Shown here in pieces: positions 8,122 to 16,773 of a DNA stretch of 64,000 nucleotides. Below the pieces are notes generated by a model. The model was given only the letters and a program-made list of their open reading frames with translations. It did no database searches and had not been told where the DNA came from. Both the position numbers and the translations under genes were made by a program. Source of the DNA: JACPUX01 sp964517465 (lineage in GTDB: Bacteria > Pseudomonadota > Gammaproteobacteria > Burkholderiales > Casimicrobiaceae); NCBI GenBank assembly GCA_964517465.1, contig CAZFEK010000002.1:62001-126000 (forward strand). Direction: 5' to 3'. Position 1 is the stretch's first letter, and every line of letters begins with the position of its first letter.

Positions 8122-8766
8122 ATGCACCTCCCCGACGGCTTTCTTTCCCCCCAAACCTATCTGCCCGCCTTCGCCTTGGCGGCGGCCGCCTGGACCTGGG
8201 CTTCGCGGAACCTGCGCCAGCGCTTGGATGAAGAAACGCTGCCTCGCCTGGCCGCGATGACCGCTTTGGCCTATGCGCTGGGCTTGGTCATGCTGCCCAT
8301 TCCAGGAGGAACGTCGGGACATGCCCTCGGCGTGGCCTTGTTGGCGCTTTTGTTCGGGGTTCGCTTCGCCTTCCTGGCTTATAGCCTGGTGTTGCTCTTG
8401 CAGTCCCTGATGTTCGGAGCCGGCGGTGTCAGCGCTTTGCCGGTGAACGCGCTATGCCTGGGCCTGGTGGGCGCTGGCAGCGCTCGCTGTGCCTTTGCGC
8501 TTGTGCGCCGATTCCATGAAACCGCTGCGGTGGCGTTAGCCGCTTGGGTTTCGGTGGTGCTGCCCGCGATTCTCGTTGCCCTCGTGCTGGGTGCTCAGCC
8601 CTGGATCGCCAGTCGCGCCGACGGCGAGCCGCTCTATTTCCCCTTCGGTCTTGCGATCACGCTTCCCGCGGTGGTGCTGCCCCACCTGCTGATCGGGGCC
8701 GGCGAGGCCGTGCTCACCGTGCTCGTTTGGCGTTTTGCCCAGAGCCGACGCTGGAGTGCCGCATGA
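8122..8766 (+). CDS. nikM: ECF-type nickel/cobalt importer substrate-binding membrane protein (CbiM/NikM)
   Basis: 214 residues, with about six or seven membrane helices. It starts MHLPDGFLSP, the family signature in which the N-terminal amine and His2 bind the metal. Further signatures are PIPGGTSGHALG (about 58-70) and QSLMFGAGGVSALPVNALC (about 93-111). It is the S component that selects Ni2+ or Co2+. The nikK and nikL partners, rather than cbiN, point to nickel. Its stop overlaps nikQ by ATGA. Confidence 0.92.
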   Translation: MHLPDGFLSPQTYLPAFALAAAAWTWASRNLRQRLDEETLPRLAAMTALAYALGLVMLPIPGGTSGHALGVALLALLFGVRFAFLAYSLVLLLQSLMFGAGGVSALPVNALCLGLVGAGSARCAFALVRRFHETAAVALAAWVSVVLPAILVALVLGAQPWIASRADGEPLYFPFGLAITLPAVVLPHLLIGAGEAVLTVLVWRFAQSRRWSAA

Positions 8767-9422
8767 GCGATCGTCCGCGCACCGCACGCAGCCTGCTTTT
8801 GGCTTATGTGACGTCCGTCCTCGCGTTCACCTTGGTGCACGATCCCGTCGTGCTCGCCGCTGCTTTCGGGGCCGCCGTGGCGCTTGCGGGTCGCGACCGC
8901 TGGCCTTTGCTGCGGCGCGCGTTTCTTAGCATCCTCGCTTTTAATCTCTCGGTCAGCTTGGGTTATGTCCTGGTGGCGATGTCGGGCGAACGCTTTTCCG
9001 CCGATTACTTGTTGGTGGTCAACTTGCGCGCCTTGCTGCTGGTTTATCTCGGGCTCTGGTTCGTGAGCCGCGCCCATCTCTTGGAAGCGGTGGCGTTTTC
9101 ACCGACGCTGCGTCTGCTGCTGACCCTGGCCGTCGGCCAAGTGCAGGTTTTTCGCCGTTTGCTGGCAGATTTCCGGCTTGGTTTTATCAGCCGCAATGCC
9201 GCCAGTCCGGCCTATCTCCACCGCGCTCGCTCGGCTGCGGCGCAATCCCAGGCGCTGCTCGAAAAATCTCTGATGATGGCCCAGGAGTCGGCCGAGGCGA
9301 TGCGGTCGCGCGGCGCATGGATCGATGCCCAAACTTCGGGCCCGGCGCCCACCCCCGCGAATGCGCCGCATTGGCGCCCGGTGCGTCAAGCGCTTTCCGG
9401 CGGATCGATGCGGCGGCGATGA
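8763..9422 (+). CDS. nikQ: ECF-type nickel importer transmembrane component (CbiQ/NikQ)
   Basis: 219 residues with about four or five membrane helices. After the membrane part come the cytoplasmic coupling helices with AQSQALLEKSLMMAQESAEAM and RSRGAW, the region that contacts the ATPase and holds the Ala-Arg-Gly-type motif of T components. The start at 8763 is set by the ATGA overlap with nikM, and the stop overlaps the ATPase gene by ATGA. It links the substrate component to ATP hydrolysis. Confidence 0.88.
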   Translation: MSDRPRTARSLLLAYVTSVLAFTLVHDPVVLAAAFGAAVALAGRDRWPLLRRAFLSILAFNLSVSLGYVLVAMSGERFSADYLLVVNLRALLLVYLGLWFVSRAHLLEAVAFSPTLRLLLTLAVGQVQVFRRLLADFRLGFISRNAASPAYLHRARSAAAQSQALLEKSLMMAQESAEAMRSRGAWIDAQTSGPAPTPANAPHWRPVRQALSGGSMRRR

Positions 9423-10204
9423 TCGTTTTCGACCGGCTCTCCTTCGCCTGGCCGGATGGCTCGGCCGTGCTGCAGGACCTCAGTTTCGAAATCCGGAGCG
9501 GCGAAAAGGTGGTTCTTCTGGGGGCCAACGGCTGCGGCAAATCCACCCTATTGAAGCTTGCCAACGGCCTCCTGCCGCCCAGCGGCGGAGAGTATCGTTA
9601 TCAGGGAGAGCGCGCCCATCCGGCTCAGGTGAAATCAGGCGCTTTCGCGCGGCGCTTTCGCAGCGAAGTGGTGCTGCTTTTCCAGCATCCCGAAGCCATG
9701 CTCTTCAACCCGACCGTGCGCGAGGAAATCGCTTATGCGCCACGCCAGCTCGGATGGCCCGATGCAATCGAGCGAGCCGAGCGCTGGGCGGGCGTGCTAG
9801 GGCTGCAAGACCTGCTCGATGCCCCCCCTTTCCAGCTTTCGGGCGGGCAGAAACAGAAGCTGGCGCTAGCGGCAATCCTCGTTCTCGAGCCCAAGCTCCT
9901 TTTGCTCGACGAACCGACCGCAAGCCTCGACCCCAAAACCGCCGGCTGGTTGGTGGATCATTTGCTCGATAGCGGGCAGACGGTGATGGTCAGCACACAC
10001 AACCTCTCTATGGCAGCCGAGCTCGGCGAGCGCGCCCTGGTGCTGGCGGAGGGAGGCAGGCTTCTCTTCGACGGCTCACTTGGCCAGGCGCTGCGCAACC
10101 GGCAGCTATTGGAAGCGGCCAAGCTGGTGCATTCACATCGCCACCGACACGATGGCGTGATGCATGTTCATACCCATGCACACGATTGGGAATCCAGTCG
10201 CTAA
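9419..10204 (+). CDS. nikO: ECF-type nickel importer ATP-binding protein (CbiO/NikO)
   Basis: 261 residues. ABC ATPase motifs are Walker A GANGCGKST (35-43), the Q-loop in LLFQHPEAMLF, the signature LSGGQKQK, Walker B LLLLDEPTASLD and the switch His in VSTHNLS. The C-terminal tail is unusually His-rich (HSHRHRHDGVMHVHTHAHD), which fits metal binding or nickel storage next to the transporter. It starts by ATGA overlap with nikQ and is the last gene of the operon, followed by a likely terminator at 10321-10345. It energises uptake with nikM and nikQ. Confidence 0.93.
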   Translation: MIVFDRLSFAWPDGSAVLQDLSFEIRSGEKVVLLGANGCGKSTLLKLANGLLPPSGGEYRYQGERAHPAQVKSGAFARRFRSEVVLLFQHPEAMLFNPTVREEIAYAPRQLGWPDAIERAERWAGVLGLQDLLDAPPFQLSGGQKQKLALAAILVLEPKLLLLDEPTASLDPKTAGWLVDHLLDSGQTVMVSTHNLSMAAELGERALVLAEGGRLLFDGSLGQALRNRQLLEAAKLVHSHRHRHDGVMHVHTHAHDWESSR

Positions 10205-10320
10205 TACATGGCGGCCTCAGGTTCTTCGCCTCCATGGCGCGGCTAACAATCAAAGATCTGGTTGGGGGCTGCCCGGGCATGCCCCCTGGTTTCTGGCGGG
10301 GGATACACCAGGGGTTTCTT

Positions 10321-10345
10321 CCTCGGCGGGTCTGAGGGCTTTTTT
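10321..10345 (+). terminator. Likely terminator of the nickel importer operon
   Basis: A 6-bp stem (10321-10326 with 10332-10337, one G-U pair) with a 5-nt loop is followed by GC and six T residues (10340-10345). It lies about 115 bp after nikO and before the convergent mutY. A second 7-bp inverted repeat (CCCTGGT/ACCAGGG, about 10285-10314) precedes it. Confidence 0.6.
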
Positions 10346-10392
10346 GTTCTGGCCCGCGCAAGGCGATCCGCTCTGGTTCCGGCTCGTCTGAC

Positions 10393-11436
10393 CTAGGGAT
10401 TTGCACTCAACAAACGCGCGATCGGCGCTGGCAAGCCGAGTTTCGCCAGTTCGGCTGGGGCAAACCATGCCTCGGCCTTCGACTGAGCGGAGCAGGGGCG
10501 GTTCGCAAGCTCGCACACGATAGGGAGCAGGCGCAGGTGGAAATGTGTGAAGCTATGCTTGACCGCCGGCAGGGAGCGGGTCGACGCCAGCCGCGCTTCA
10601 GGCAGCCGCCTTGCCATGGCTTGAGCGAGAGATTCCTCCGGGAGGAGCTCCGGCAATGACCAAAGTCCGCCCCAAATGCCTTGAGGCGGCCGCTGCTCCA
10701 GAAGCGTCTCGCGCTGATGGCGGCAGATCAAGACCCGCGTTTCGCGTCTGGGCAGTTCCCTTTTTGGCCGCGGCGTTGGCAGTTCGGCCACGCGCTGCGT
10801 GGCCAGGGCCGCGCAGTCCTCGGCCAGGGGACAACTCGGGCAGCGAGGTTTCCGGGGAGTGCACACGGTAGCGCCCAGGTCCATCAGCGCCTGCGTGTAA
10901 GTCTCGATCTGCGAAAGCGGCAACAGCGATTCGGCGAGTTCCCACAAGCCCCGATGCACCGCAGCTTCGCCGGGGTATCCGCTGCGGGCGAAACAGCGGG
11001 CCAGCACCCGTTTGACGTTGCCATCGAGAATCGCGCGGCGTTCCCCGTAGGCCACCGCGGCAATCGCGCCGGCGGTCGATCGCCCGACGCCGGGCAGCGC
11101 CAGCAGGCGATCGAATTCGCGCGGCATGGCGCCCCCGTTTTCTGTCGCTAGAGTCTGTGCGGCGCGGTGCAGATTACGAGCGCGCGAGTAATACCCCAGG
11201 CCCGCCCATTGCGCCAGCACCGCGTCGAGCGGTGCCGCGGCAAGAGCGCTCAGATCGGGAAAGGCTGCCAAAAAGCGCTCATAGTAGGGGATGGCGCTGG
11301 CCACCCGAGTCTGCTGCAGCAAGATTTCGGCGACCCAAATTCGATACGGGTCGCGGTTCTTCTGCCAAGGCAAATTCTGCCGCCCGTGCTGCTTTTGCCA
11401 GGCGATCAGCCGCTCGGCGAAGTTCAGGTTTTTCAA
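10393..11436 (-). CDS. mutY: Adenine DNA glycosylase MutY
   Basis: 347 residues. MutY removes adenine mispaired with 8-oxoguanine or G. Seen: E37 in WVAEILLQQTRV, a helix-hairpin-helix LPGVGRSTAGAI with the catalytic Asp in ILDGN, the [4Fe-4S] pattern C-x6-C-x2-C-x5-C (CTPRKPRCPSCPLAEDC), and a C-terminal NUDIX-like domain (about 230-345) that reads 8-oxoG, with VKHSFTHFHLRLLPIV. The start is TTG at 11436, which overlaps the queC stop as TTGA. Homology begins right there (KNLNFAERLIAWQ), and E37 then falls at the same number as in E. coli. Confidence 0.93.
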   Translation of the reverse strand: MKNLNFAERLIAWQKQHGRQNLPWQKNRDPYRIWVAEILLQQTRVASAIPYYERFLAAFPDLSALAAAPLDAVLAQWAGLGYYSRARNLHRAAQTLATENGGAMPREFDRLLALPGVGRSTAGAIAAVAYGERRAILDGNVKRVLARCFARSGYPGEAAVHRGLWELAESLLPLSQIETYTQALMDLGATVCTPRKPRCPSCPLAEDCAALATQRVAELPTPRPKRELPRRETRVLICRHQRETLLEQRPPQGIWGGLWSLPELLPEESLAQAMARRLPEARLASTRSLPAVKHSFTHFHLRLLPIVCELANRPCSAQSKAEAWFAPAELAKLGLPAPIARLLSANP

Positions 11437-12125
11437 GCGGCGTAACGGGTCGGATCGGGGATCCCGGCGGCGCAAAAACCTTCGCGCCGCAGCCGACAGG
11501 CATCGCAGCGGCCGCAAGCGGCGCCCTCTGCGCTGGCTTGATAGCAGGAGACGGTGATGCTGTAGTCGACGCCCAATCGGGTGCCGTAAGACACGATCTG
11601 CGCTTTGGACAGATGCAGAAGCGGCGTGTGCAAATGTAGCGCGCGCCCCTCTACCGCAGCCTTGGTAGCAAGCCGGGCCATGCGCTCGAAGGCGGCGACG
11701 TACTCCGGGCGGCAATCGGGGTAACCCGAGTAGTCCACCGCGTTGACACCGATGAAAATATCGGCGGCGCCCAGCACCTCGGCTTGCGCGAGAGCAAAGG
11801 AGAGCATCACGGTGTTGCGGGCTGGTACATAGGTGAGCGGGATGCCGGCGCTGGGGGTTTCCGGCACGGCGATGCTCGCGTCAGTCAGAGCGGACCCGCC
11901 AAATTGGGACAAATCGAGCGTGACCACTCGCCGGCTCACTGCGCCGAGCGCTTGGGCCACCCGAGCTGCGGCGGCAAGCTCGGCGCGATGCCGCTGGCCA
12001 TAGTCGAAGGTGAGGGTATGGGCGGCATAGCCCTGAGCGCGCGCCGCGGCAAGCACCGTGGCCGAATCGAGGCCCCCGGATAGCAACACCACGGCGGGCG
12101 GAGCGTTGGCGATCGAATCACTCAT
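11433..12125 (-). CDS. queC: 7-cyano-7-deazaguanine synthase QueC
   Basis: 230 residues. It converts 7-carboxy-7-deazaguanine to preQ0 with ATP and ammonia in queuosine biosynthesis. The PP-loop SGGLDS is near the N-terminus (about 16-21). Also present are FDYGQRHRAEL, the conserved NAVDYSGYPDCRPEY and a C-terminal zinc site with the cysteines of SCYQ and CGRCDACRLR. ATG 12125 gives the usual family length. It lies 37 bp after cpoB and overlaps mutY by TTGA. queE and queD are not in the window. Confidence 0.93.
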   Translation of the reverse strand: MSDSIANAPPAVVLLSGGLDSATVLAAARAQGYAAHTLTFDYGQRHRAELAAAARVAQALGAVSRRVVTLDLSQFGGSALTDASIAVPETPSAGIPLTYVPARNTVMLSFALAQAEVLGAADIFIGVNAVDYSGYPDCRPEYVAAFERMARLATKAAVEGRALHLHTPLLHLSKAQIVSYGTRLGVDYSITVSCYQASAEGAACGRCDACRLRREGFCAAGIPDPTRYAA

Positions 12126-12162
12126 GCTGAAGGGGCGGCCGAGACCATGGCCGGAAAAAGAA

Positions 12163-13047
12163 CTAGCGCGATGCATTGGCCAAGCGCTGCTTGGCCTTGG
12201 TTGCTGCATCGGACTGCGGGTAACGCGCCACCAAATCCTCGAGTGTTTTCTTGGCGCTCGACATGTCGCCCTGCTCGGCTTGCGCACTGGCGATGTTGAG
12301 CAGCGCATCCGGCACCTTCTGGCTGTCGGGGTAAGTGCGCGCCAACTGCTTTTGCGCGGCGATCGCGGCGCCGAAGTCGCGCAGCGCGAAATGGGCGTTG
12401 CCGACCCAGTATTGCGCGCTGGGCGCCAAGGGGCTCTTGGGAAAGGCTTTGAGAAAGGTCTGGAACAAAGCCAGCGCCTCGACATATTTGCCGGCCTGGA
12501 ACTGCTCGGTCGCCGAAGCGTAAGCTTGTTGCTCCGGGGTTACGCCGGCTTCGACGACACTGCGGCTGGGCGGCAGCTTAGGCATGGGCGTAGCGGCGAC
12601 GTTGGGGGAAATGGTAGGCGGTGGCGGCGGCGGCGTTCCTGCGGGTACCGGCGCGCCGGGCGCTTCGGTGACCGGGGCGGTCGCCGGTGCCGGCGACGGC
12701 GTTTCCAGCTTGCGCAGGCGGGTGTCCAGGTCGACGTAGAGATCGCGCTGGCGTTTATGGGCCTGCTCGATTTCGTGCGCCTGCACTTCGATTTTTCCCC
12801 TCAGCTGGGCCAAATCGCTCTTGAGCGCTTCGACTTGGTTGAGAAGGTCGATCAGGCCTTGTGCCTGCAGGGCGGTTTCCAGTGAAACGATGCGCGCATC
12901 CAGGGCTTTTTGCAGTTCGCCAACCTGCTTTTTCAGGTCGGCGATTTGGGCTCGGGCCTCTTCGTCGTCAAATAGTCCCGCCATGGCTTGGCTAGCGACG
13001 AGCAGCAAAGCCAGGCCAAGCGAGCGAGCGAAGAAAGGGCGCGTCAC
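12163..13047 (-). CDS. cpoB: Cell division coordinator CpoB / YbgF (TolA-associated TPR protein)
   Basis: 294 residues from GTG 13047, chosen because GGAGGG lies 6-7 nt upstream and a signal peptide follows at once (LALLLVASQAMA). A coiled coil (about 32-120, Leu/Gln/Lys heptads) is followed by a Pro-rich linker (about 125-165) and three TPR units (about 175-290, with AEQFQAGKYVEAL-like repeats). In other bacteria CpoB sits in the periplasm and tunes PBP1B and the Tol system during constriction. An in-frame ATG at 13140 overlaps the pal stop by ATGA and could give a longer form, but it would place 31 non-signal residues first. Confidence 0.88.
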   Translation of the reverse strand: MTRPFFARSLGLALLLVASQAMAGLFDDEEARAQIADLKKQVGELQKALDARIVSLETALQAQGLIDLLNQVEALKSDLAQLRGKIEVQAHEIEQAHKRQRDLYVDLDTRLRKLETPSPAPATAPVTEAPGAPVPAGTPPPPPPTISPNVAATPMPKLPPSRSVVEAGVTPEQQAYASATEQFQAGKYVEALALFQTFLKAFPKSPLAPSAQYWVGNAHFALRDFGAAIAAQKQLARTYPDSQKVPDALLNIASAQAEQGDMSSAKKTLEDLVARYPQSDAATKAKQRLANASR

Positions 13048-13136
13048 CGCAAACCCTCCCCTTTGCCCGCTCTGCGCCGGCGGGGTTGGATGTCGCTCGC
13101 GGACGTGGCCCGCTGCGGGCCACCTTGCCCCGTTGC

Positions 13137-13670
13137 TCATTCGCCCTGATAGACGATATCGTCGCGGCGGTTCTCGGCCCAGGCAGCTTCGTCATGGCCG
13201 GCGTTGCGCGGCTTTTCTTTGCCGAAGCTGACGGTTTCGATCTGGGCCTCGGTGGCTCCCAAGAGCACCATCAGCTTTTTCACCGCATCTGCACGACGCT
13301 GGCCCAAAGCAAGGTTGTACTCGTGGGTGCCGCGTTCGTCGGCATTGCCCTGAACCACCATCTTGCTGCCCTTGTTGGCGGCAAGGTACTTGGCGTGTGC
13401 CGTCACCAGGGGCTTGAACTCGTCTTTCACGACATAAGCGTCAAAATCGAAATAGACGTTACGCTTGGAAAGGATGTTGTTCGGATCTTTCAAGGGATTC
13501 ACGCGCAGACCGCCGGCATCGGTGGTTGCGGCCGTCCCCGAGCCAGCCGGAACGGCCGTTGCGGTACCGGGCGTGGTGCTGCGTTCGTCGACGGGCGCGG
13601 TGGTGGTGGGCGTGCTTTGGCAAGCGGCCAGCAACAGGCTGGCAAGCAGCGCGGGTAGCAACTTATTCAT
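13137..13670 (-). CDS. pal: Peptidoglycan-associated lipoprotein Pal
   Basis: 177 residues. The lipobox is LLAAC with the lipidated Cys at 17. A Thr/Pro/Ala-rich tether (about 18-60) precedes the OmpA-like domain (about 65-170), with VYFDFDAYVVKDEF, VVQGNADERGTHEYNLALGQRRADAV for binding diaminopimelate, and SFGKEKPRNAGHDEAAWAENRR (truncated here to its key words NAGHDEAAW and NRR). It anchors the outer membrane to peptidoglycan and works with TolB. It lies 20 bp after tolB. Confidence 0.96.
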   Translation of the reverse strand: MNKLLPALLASLLLAACQSTPTTTAPVDERSTTPGTATAVPAGSGTAATTDAGGLRVNPLKDPNNILSKRNVYFDFDAYVVKDEFKPLVTAHAKYLAANKGSKMVVQGNADERGTHEYNLALGQRRADAVKKLMVLLGATEAQIETVSFGKEKPRNAGHDEAAWAENRRDDIVYQGE

Positions 13671-13690
13671 GCTCTCTCCTCATTTCCGGT

Positions 13691-14974
13691 TCAGGGGTTT
13701 CTTGGCAGCGGTCCCCAGGCGGGCTGGCGCACATCGCTACCGGCGGCGACCAAGCGCTGCTTCACGCGCCCGTCGCTGGAGACGGCGGCTAATATACCAC
13801 GCCCGCCCGAGTCCGCCTCGTAAAGGACCATTTTGCCATTGGGTGCAAAGCTCGGGTATTCATCGGCATTGCCCGAGGTCAAGACTTGCACCTGTCGGCT
13901 GGCCAGATCTTGGGTCGCGATATTCAGCCGGCCGGCTTCTCGCCGCACGAAGACGATGCTCTTTCCGTCCGGCGAGTAGCGTGCCGAAGTGTTGTAGTTG
14001 CCTTCGAAGGTGACTCTTTCCACGCTTCGGGTGCTGAGTATGAAGCGGTAGATCTGCGGCCCCCCGCCACGATCGGAAGTGAAGAGGATGGAGTCCCCGT
14101 CGGGCGAAAAGTAGGCCTCGGTGTCGATACCTGCCGAACTCATCAGGCGCTCGGGGTTGCTGCCGTCGGCGTTCATGAGGAAAAGCTGGGAGCCGCCTTC
14201 CTTGGACAAGGTTACCGCCAGTTTCTGTCCATCCGGGCTCCAGGCGGGCGCGCTGTTGCTGCCGCGGAAACTCGCCACGATGCTGCGCTTGCCGGTGGTG
14301 AGATGCTGCACGTAAACGACCGGCTTGCGGCTCTCGAAGGAAACATAAGCGATGCGTTGCCCTTCGGGCGACCACGCCGGAGACATCAAGGGTTCGTTGG
14401 AACTCACCACCGTCTCCGCATTGTAGCCGTCGGCGTCGGCCACTTGCAGATCGAACTTGCGCCCCGCTTTGGTGATGTACGCGATCTTGGTGCTGAAGAC
14501 GCCCCGGTCGCCGGTGAGCGCTTCATAAACGACATCGGCGATCTTGTGCGCGGTGGCTCGAAACTGGCGAGGTGTCACCACGAAACTGTAGCCGGCAAGT
14601 TGGGTCTGTTTCACCACATCCAGGAGGCGAAAGCGGACCTCGGTTTCGCCTCCGGACAGCGGCAGGATTTGTCCGATCAGGAGCGCTTCAGCCCCACGGC
14701 TGTGCCATTCGGGATAGCGGACCTCGGGCGCGTCGGTGGGACGAGGTGAAACGCCCGCGACCTCAACCAAGCGAAAGAGCCCGCTTCTCTGCAGATCGGC
14801 GCCGATCACCCCGGTGATGCCCAGGGGGTAGTTGATTTCGTTTCCGAAAGGCACGATGGCGATCGGTACCTGGTTTGCGCCGCCGCCGATGATTTCAATC
14901 GTGAGCTGGGCTGCGCCCGGCGCAGAAAACAAGAAAGCCGGAAGGAGCAGGAGAATCCGGAGGTATCGGAGCAT
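13691..14974 (-). CDS. tolB: Tol-Pal system periplasmic beta-propeller protein TolB
   Basis: 427 residues from ATG 14974. A signal peptide (1-22, LLLLPAFLFSAPGAAQ) is followed by the N-terminal TolB domain (about 25-155, GVSPRPTDAPEV, LLIGQI) and six WD-like blades with repeated SPAWSPEGQRIAYVS, APAWSPDGQKLAV, EAYFSPDGDSILF and SARYSPDGKSIVF. It links TolA and Pal. tolQ, tolR and tolA, which usually precede it, are absent: upstream lie about 400 bp of mostly non-coding DNA and a divergent glycosyltransferase. Confidence 0.96.
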   Translation of the reverse strand: MLRYLRILLLLPAFLFSAPGAAQLTIEIIGGGANQVPIAIVPFGNEINYPLGITGVIGADLQRSGLFRLVEVAGVSPRPTDAPEVRYPEWHSRGAEALLIGQILPLSGGETEVRFRLLDVVKQTQLAGYSFVVTPRQFRATAHKIADVVYEALTGDRGVFSTKIAYITKAGRKFDLQVADADGYNAETVVSSNEPLMSPAWSPEGQRIAYVSFESRKPVVYVQHLTTGKRSIVASFRGSNSAPAWSPDGQKLAVTLSKEGGSQLFLMNADGSNPERLMSSAGIDTEAYFSPDGDSILFTSDRGGGPQIYRFILSTRSVERVTFEGNYNTSARYSPDGKSIVFVRREAGRLNIATQDLASRQVQVLTSGNADEYPSFAPNGKMVLYEADSGGRGILAAVSSDGRVKQRLVAAGSDVRQPAWGPLPRNP

Positions 14975-15050
14975 GGGGGGAGTCCCGAAAGAGGCCGAAG
15001 TTATCGCCAAACTACTTGAAAAAAGCGCGCTAATAAATTGAGTAAAAATG

Positions 15051-15079
15051 ATTATATCCCATGACAAAAGAATCGAACA
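15051..15079 (-). promoter_or_regulatory. Candidate sigma-70 promoter for tolB-pal-cpoB-queC-mutY
   Basis: On the minus strand TATAAT lies at 15056-15051, with a weak -35 (TGTTCG, 15079-15074) 17 nt away. The surrounding 15000-15080 is clearly more AT-rich than its neighbourhood. It is about 75 bp before the tolB start. The rest of 14975-15375 shows no gene that I can support. Confidence 0.4.
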
Positions 15080-15375
15080 CGTTTGCTTACTTTTCGCGTC
15101 GAACGCCCCGGCGCAGATGGGCAACCCAATCGAGCGTCGGCCGGCGCCGCGCTTCCGACGAGCGGAATGAAGCGCCCGGGATTTTGGGTCGATGATCCGA
15201 AGCAAGGGCATTCTGCCGGATCGAAGTGCGGCGGCAACATTTCTTTACCAAGCAGTGCTGCCAATTCGAACGGCGAGGAGTAAAGTAGGTAACGGATTCC
15301 GGGGCGCAGCTGCGCTGGCCGGGGCCGGCAACGAGGGTTATGGCGCTTCGGCAGCATCGGAGCAACGGGAAAGAC

Positions 15376-16575
15376 ATGCGCGTCTATCAAATCAATCTTT
15401 GTGAAGGCTTCGGCGGCAGCGAGGTCTACACGCGCTTCTTCTCTCTCGCACTGCAAAAACTCGGTTGCCAATCGAGCATACTGGTCAATGCCAAGGCTGA
15501 TCACTGGCGTCATCTCGACCTGGGCAAAGCGAGCTTAGTTCCCGCGTCCAACGGGCGCGAGGTGTTGCGAGCTCTGCCTGACCGTGATGCCTTGGTTTTC
15601 ACCCATACCGCGATCGATGGATTTTTGGGTGACGCGCTCGCCAAGCGGCATCGCTACGTAGGTTTCGTGCATCAACCGCTGTACCTCAAGGCGCTTTCTC
15701 CTTTCCGGCGCTTCCGCCTGGCGCTGGGCGTTTCCGAATACGTGCTGGCCAGCGTGCGGTCCGCCGGGCTTGCGTGTTACGCCCGACCCTTGTACGGGGT
15801 GGCCGACGTCGATCGAATCGAACGGCGGCCTTTGCAGCAGCTCTTCCGGGCTAGCGAAATCGCCTATGATCGCAGTTCGCTGCGCGGCCGCGCTTGGGGC
15901 GTGCTGGAGCCGATGACCAGCGCCCTGCGCAGCCCCGAGGAATACCACCGCCGGCGCGGCCTCACGCTGGGCATCGTTTCGCCGCTCGTGGAGATGAAGC
16001 AGTTTCCCAAGCTCTTTTCCATCGTCGCGCCCATCATTGCTCGTTATCCGGAGGTCCATCTGGAGATCTTCGGCAGCGGCAGCCTCAGTGCCGTCCAGGC
16101 GCTCAAGAAGTCTTTGGAGCCGATCGCCGATCGAGTGCGGTTTTGGGGCCAGCAAGCCGACATGCGCTCGGTCTACGGCGGAATCGATTTCCTGCTGACC
16201 GGTTTGCCCGAAAGGGAAGGACTGGGCCGCAATGTGGTGGAGGCTCAAATGTGCGGCGCGGCGGTGCTTGCCGTTCATTCACCGCCGTTCACGGAGACTG
16301 TTTTGGCCGGCAAGACCGGCTATTTGTATCGCGATCCGCGCGAGGATAACGGGGCCGATTTCGAGCGCTATTTGGCCGGCCTGAAGGAAGGCGTGGATCT
16401 GCCCGACCCTCTGGCGCATCCCGAGCATTTGGCGCGCTTCACTCTGCCGGCCTTCACCGCCGAAGTCTCCCGCTTGCTCAACAACCTCGATCACCTGGTG
16501 CCCTCGGGGCGCCACGAGTTCACCCCCTGGTACAAGGCGCCGCAAACGATTTCGCAGACTTTGCAGGGCATTTGA
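15376..16575 (+). CDS. Glycosyltransferase, GT4-like
   Basis: 399 residues. It begins with the Rossmann strand MRVYQINLCEGFGGSEVYTR, in which GGSE is typical of GT-B enzymes. The C-terminal half has TLGIVSPLVEMKQFPKLF, the strand VHLEIFGSGS, and the nucleotide-sugar site GLPEREGLGRNVVEAQMCGAAVLA, where a Glu of the E-x7-E motif is expected. ATG 15376 follows GGGAAAG by a good distance. It stands alone, divergent from tolB and convergent with a GntR regulator, so neither acceptor nor product can be inferred; an envelope glycan is likely. Confidence 0.8.
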   Translation: MRVYQINLCEGFGGSEVYTRFFSLALQKLGCQSSILVNAKADHWRHLDLGKASLVPASNGREVLRALPDRDALVFTHTAIDGFLGDALAKRHRYVGFVHQPLYLKALSPFRRFRLALGVSEYVLASVRSAGLACYARPLYGVADVDRIERRPLQQLFRASEIAYDRSSLRGRAWGVLEPMTSALRSPEEYHRRRGLTLGIVSPLVEMKQFPKLFSIVAPIIARYPEVHLEIFGSGSLSAVQALKKSLEPIADRVRFWGQQADMRSVYGGIDFLLTGLPEREGLGRNVVEAQMCGAAVLAVHSPPFTETVLAGKTGYLYRDPREDNGADFERYLAGLKEGVDLPDPLAHPEHLARFTLPAFTAEVSRLLNNLDHLVPSGRHEFTPWYKAPQTISQTLQGI

Positions 16576-16773
16576 CCACGGGTCGCGCGCCAGCTCTGCC
16601 TGGTGCGGCGGGGTAAGCGAGACAAAGCGCACACCACCGGGGCCGCGGGCTTCGCGTTTGCGGGGGGCGAGGAAACCGCGCCCTGGCTGCGCGGGGCGAC
16701 TCACCCCGGGCCGCAAGCGGGCCGCGCCGCGCTGAGCCGGGCTGACGCATGAGCGAATCTGGATTGCGGGAAG

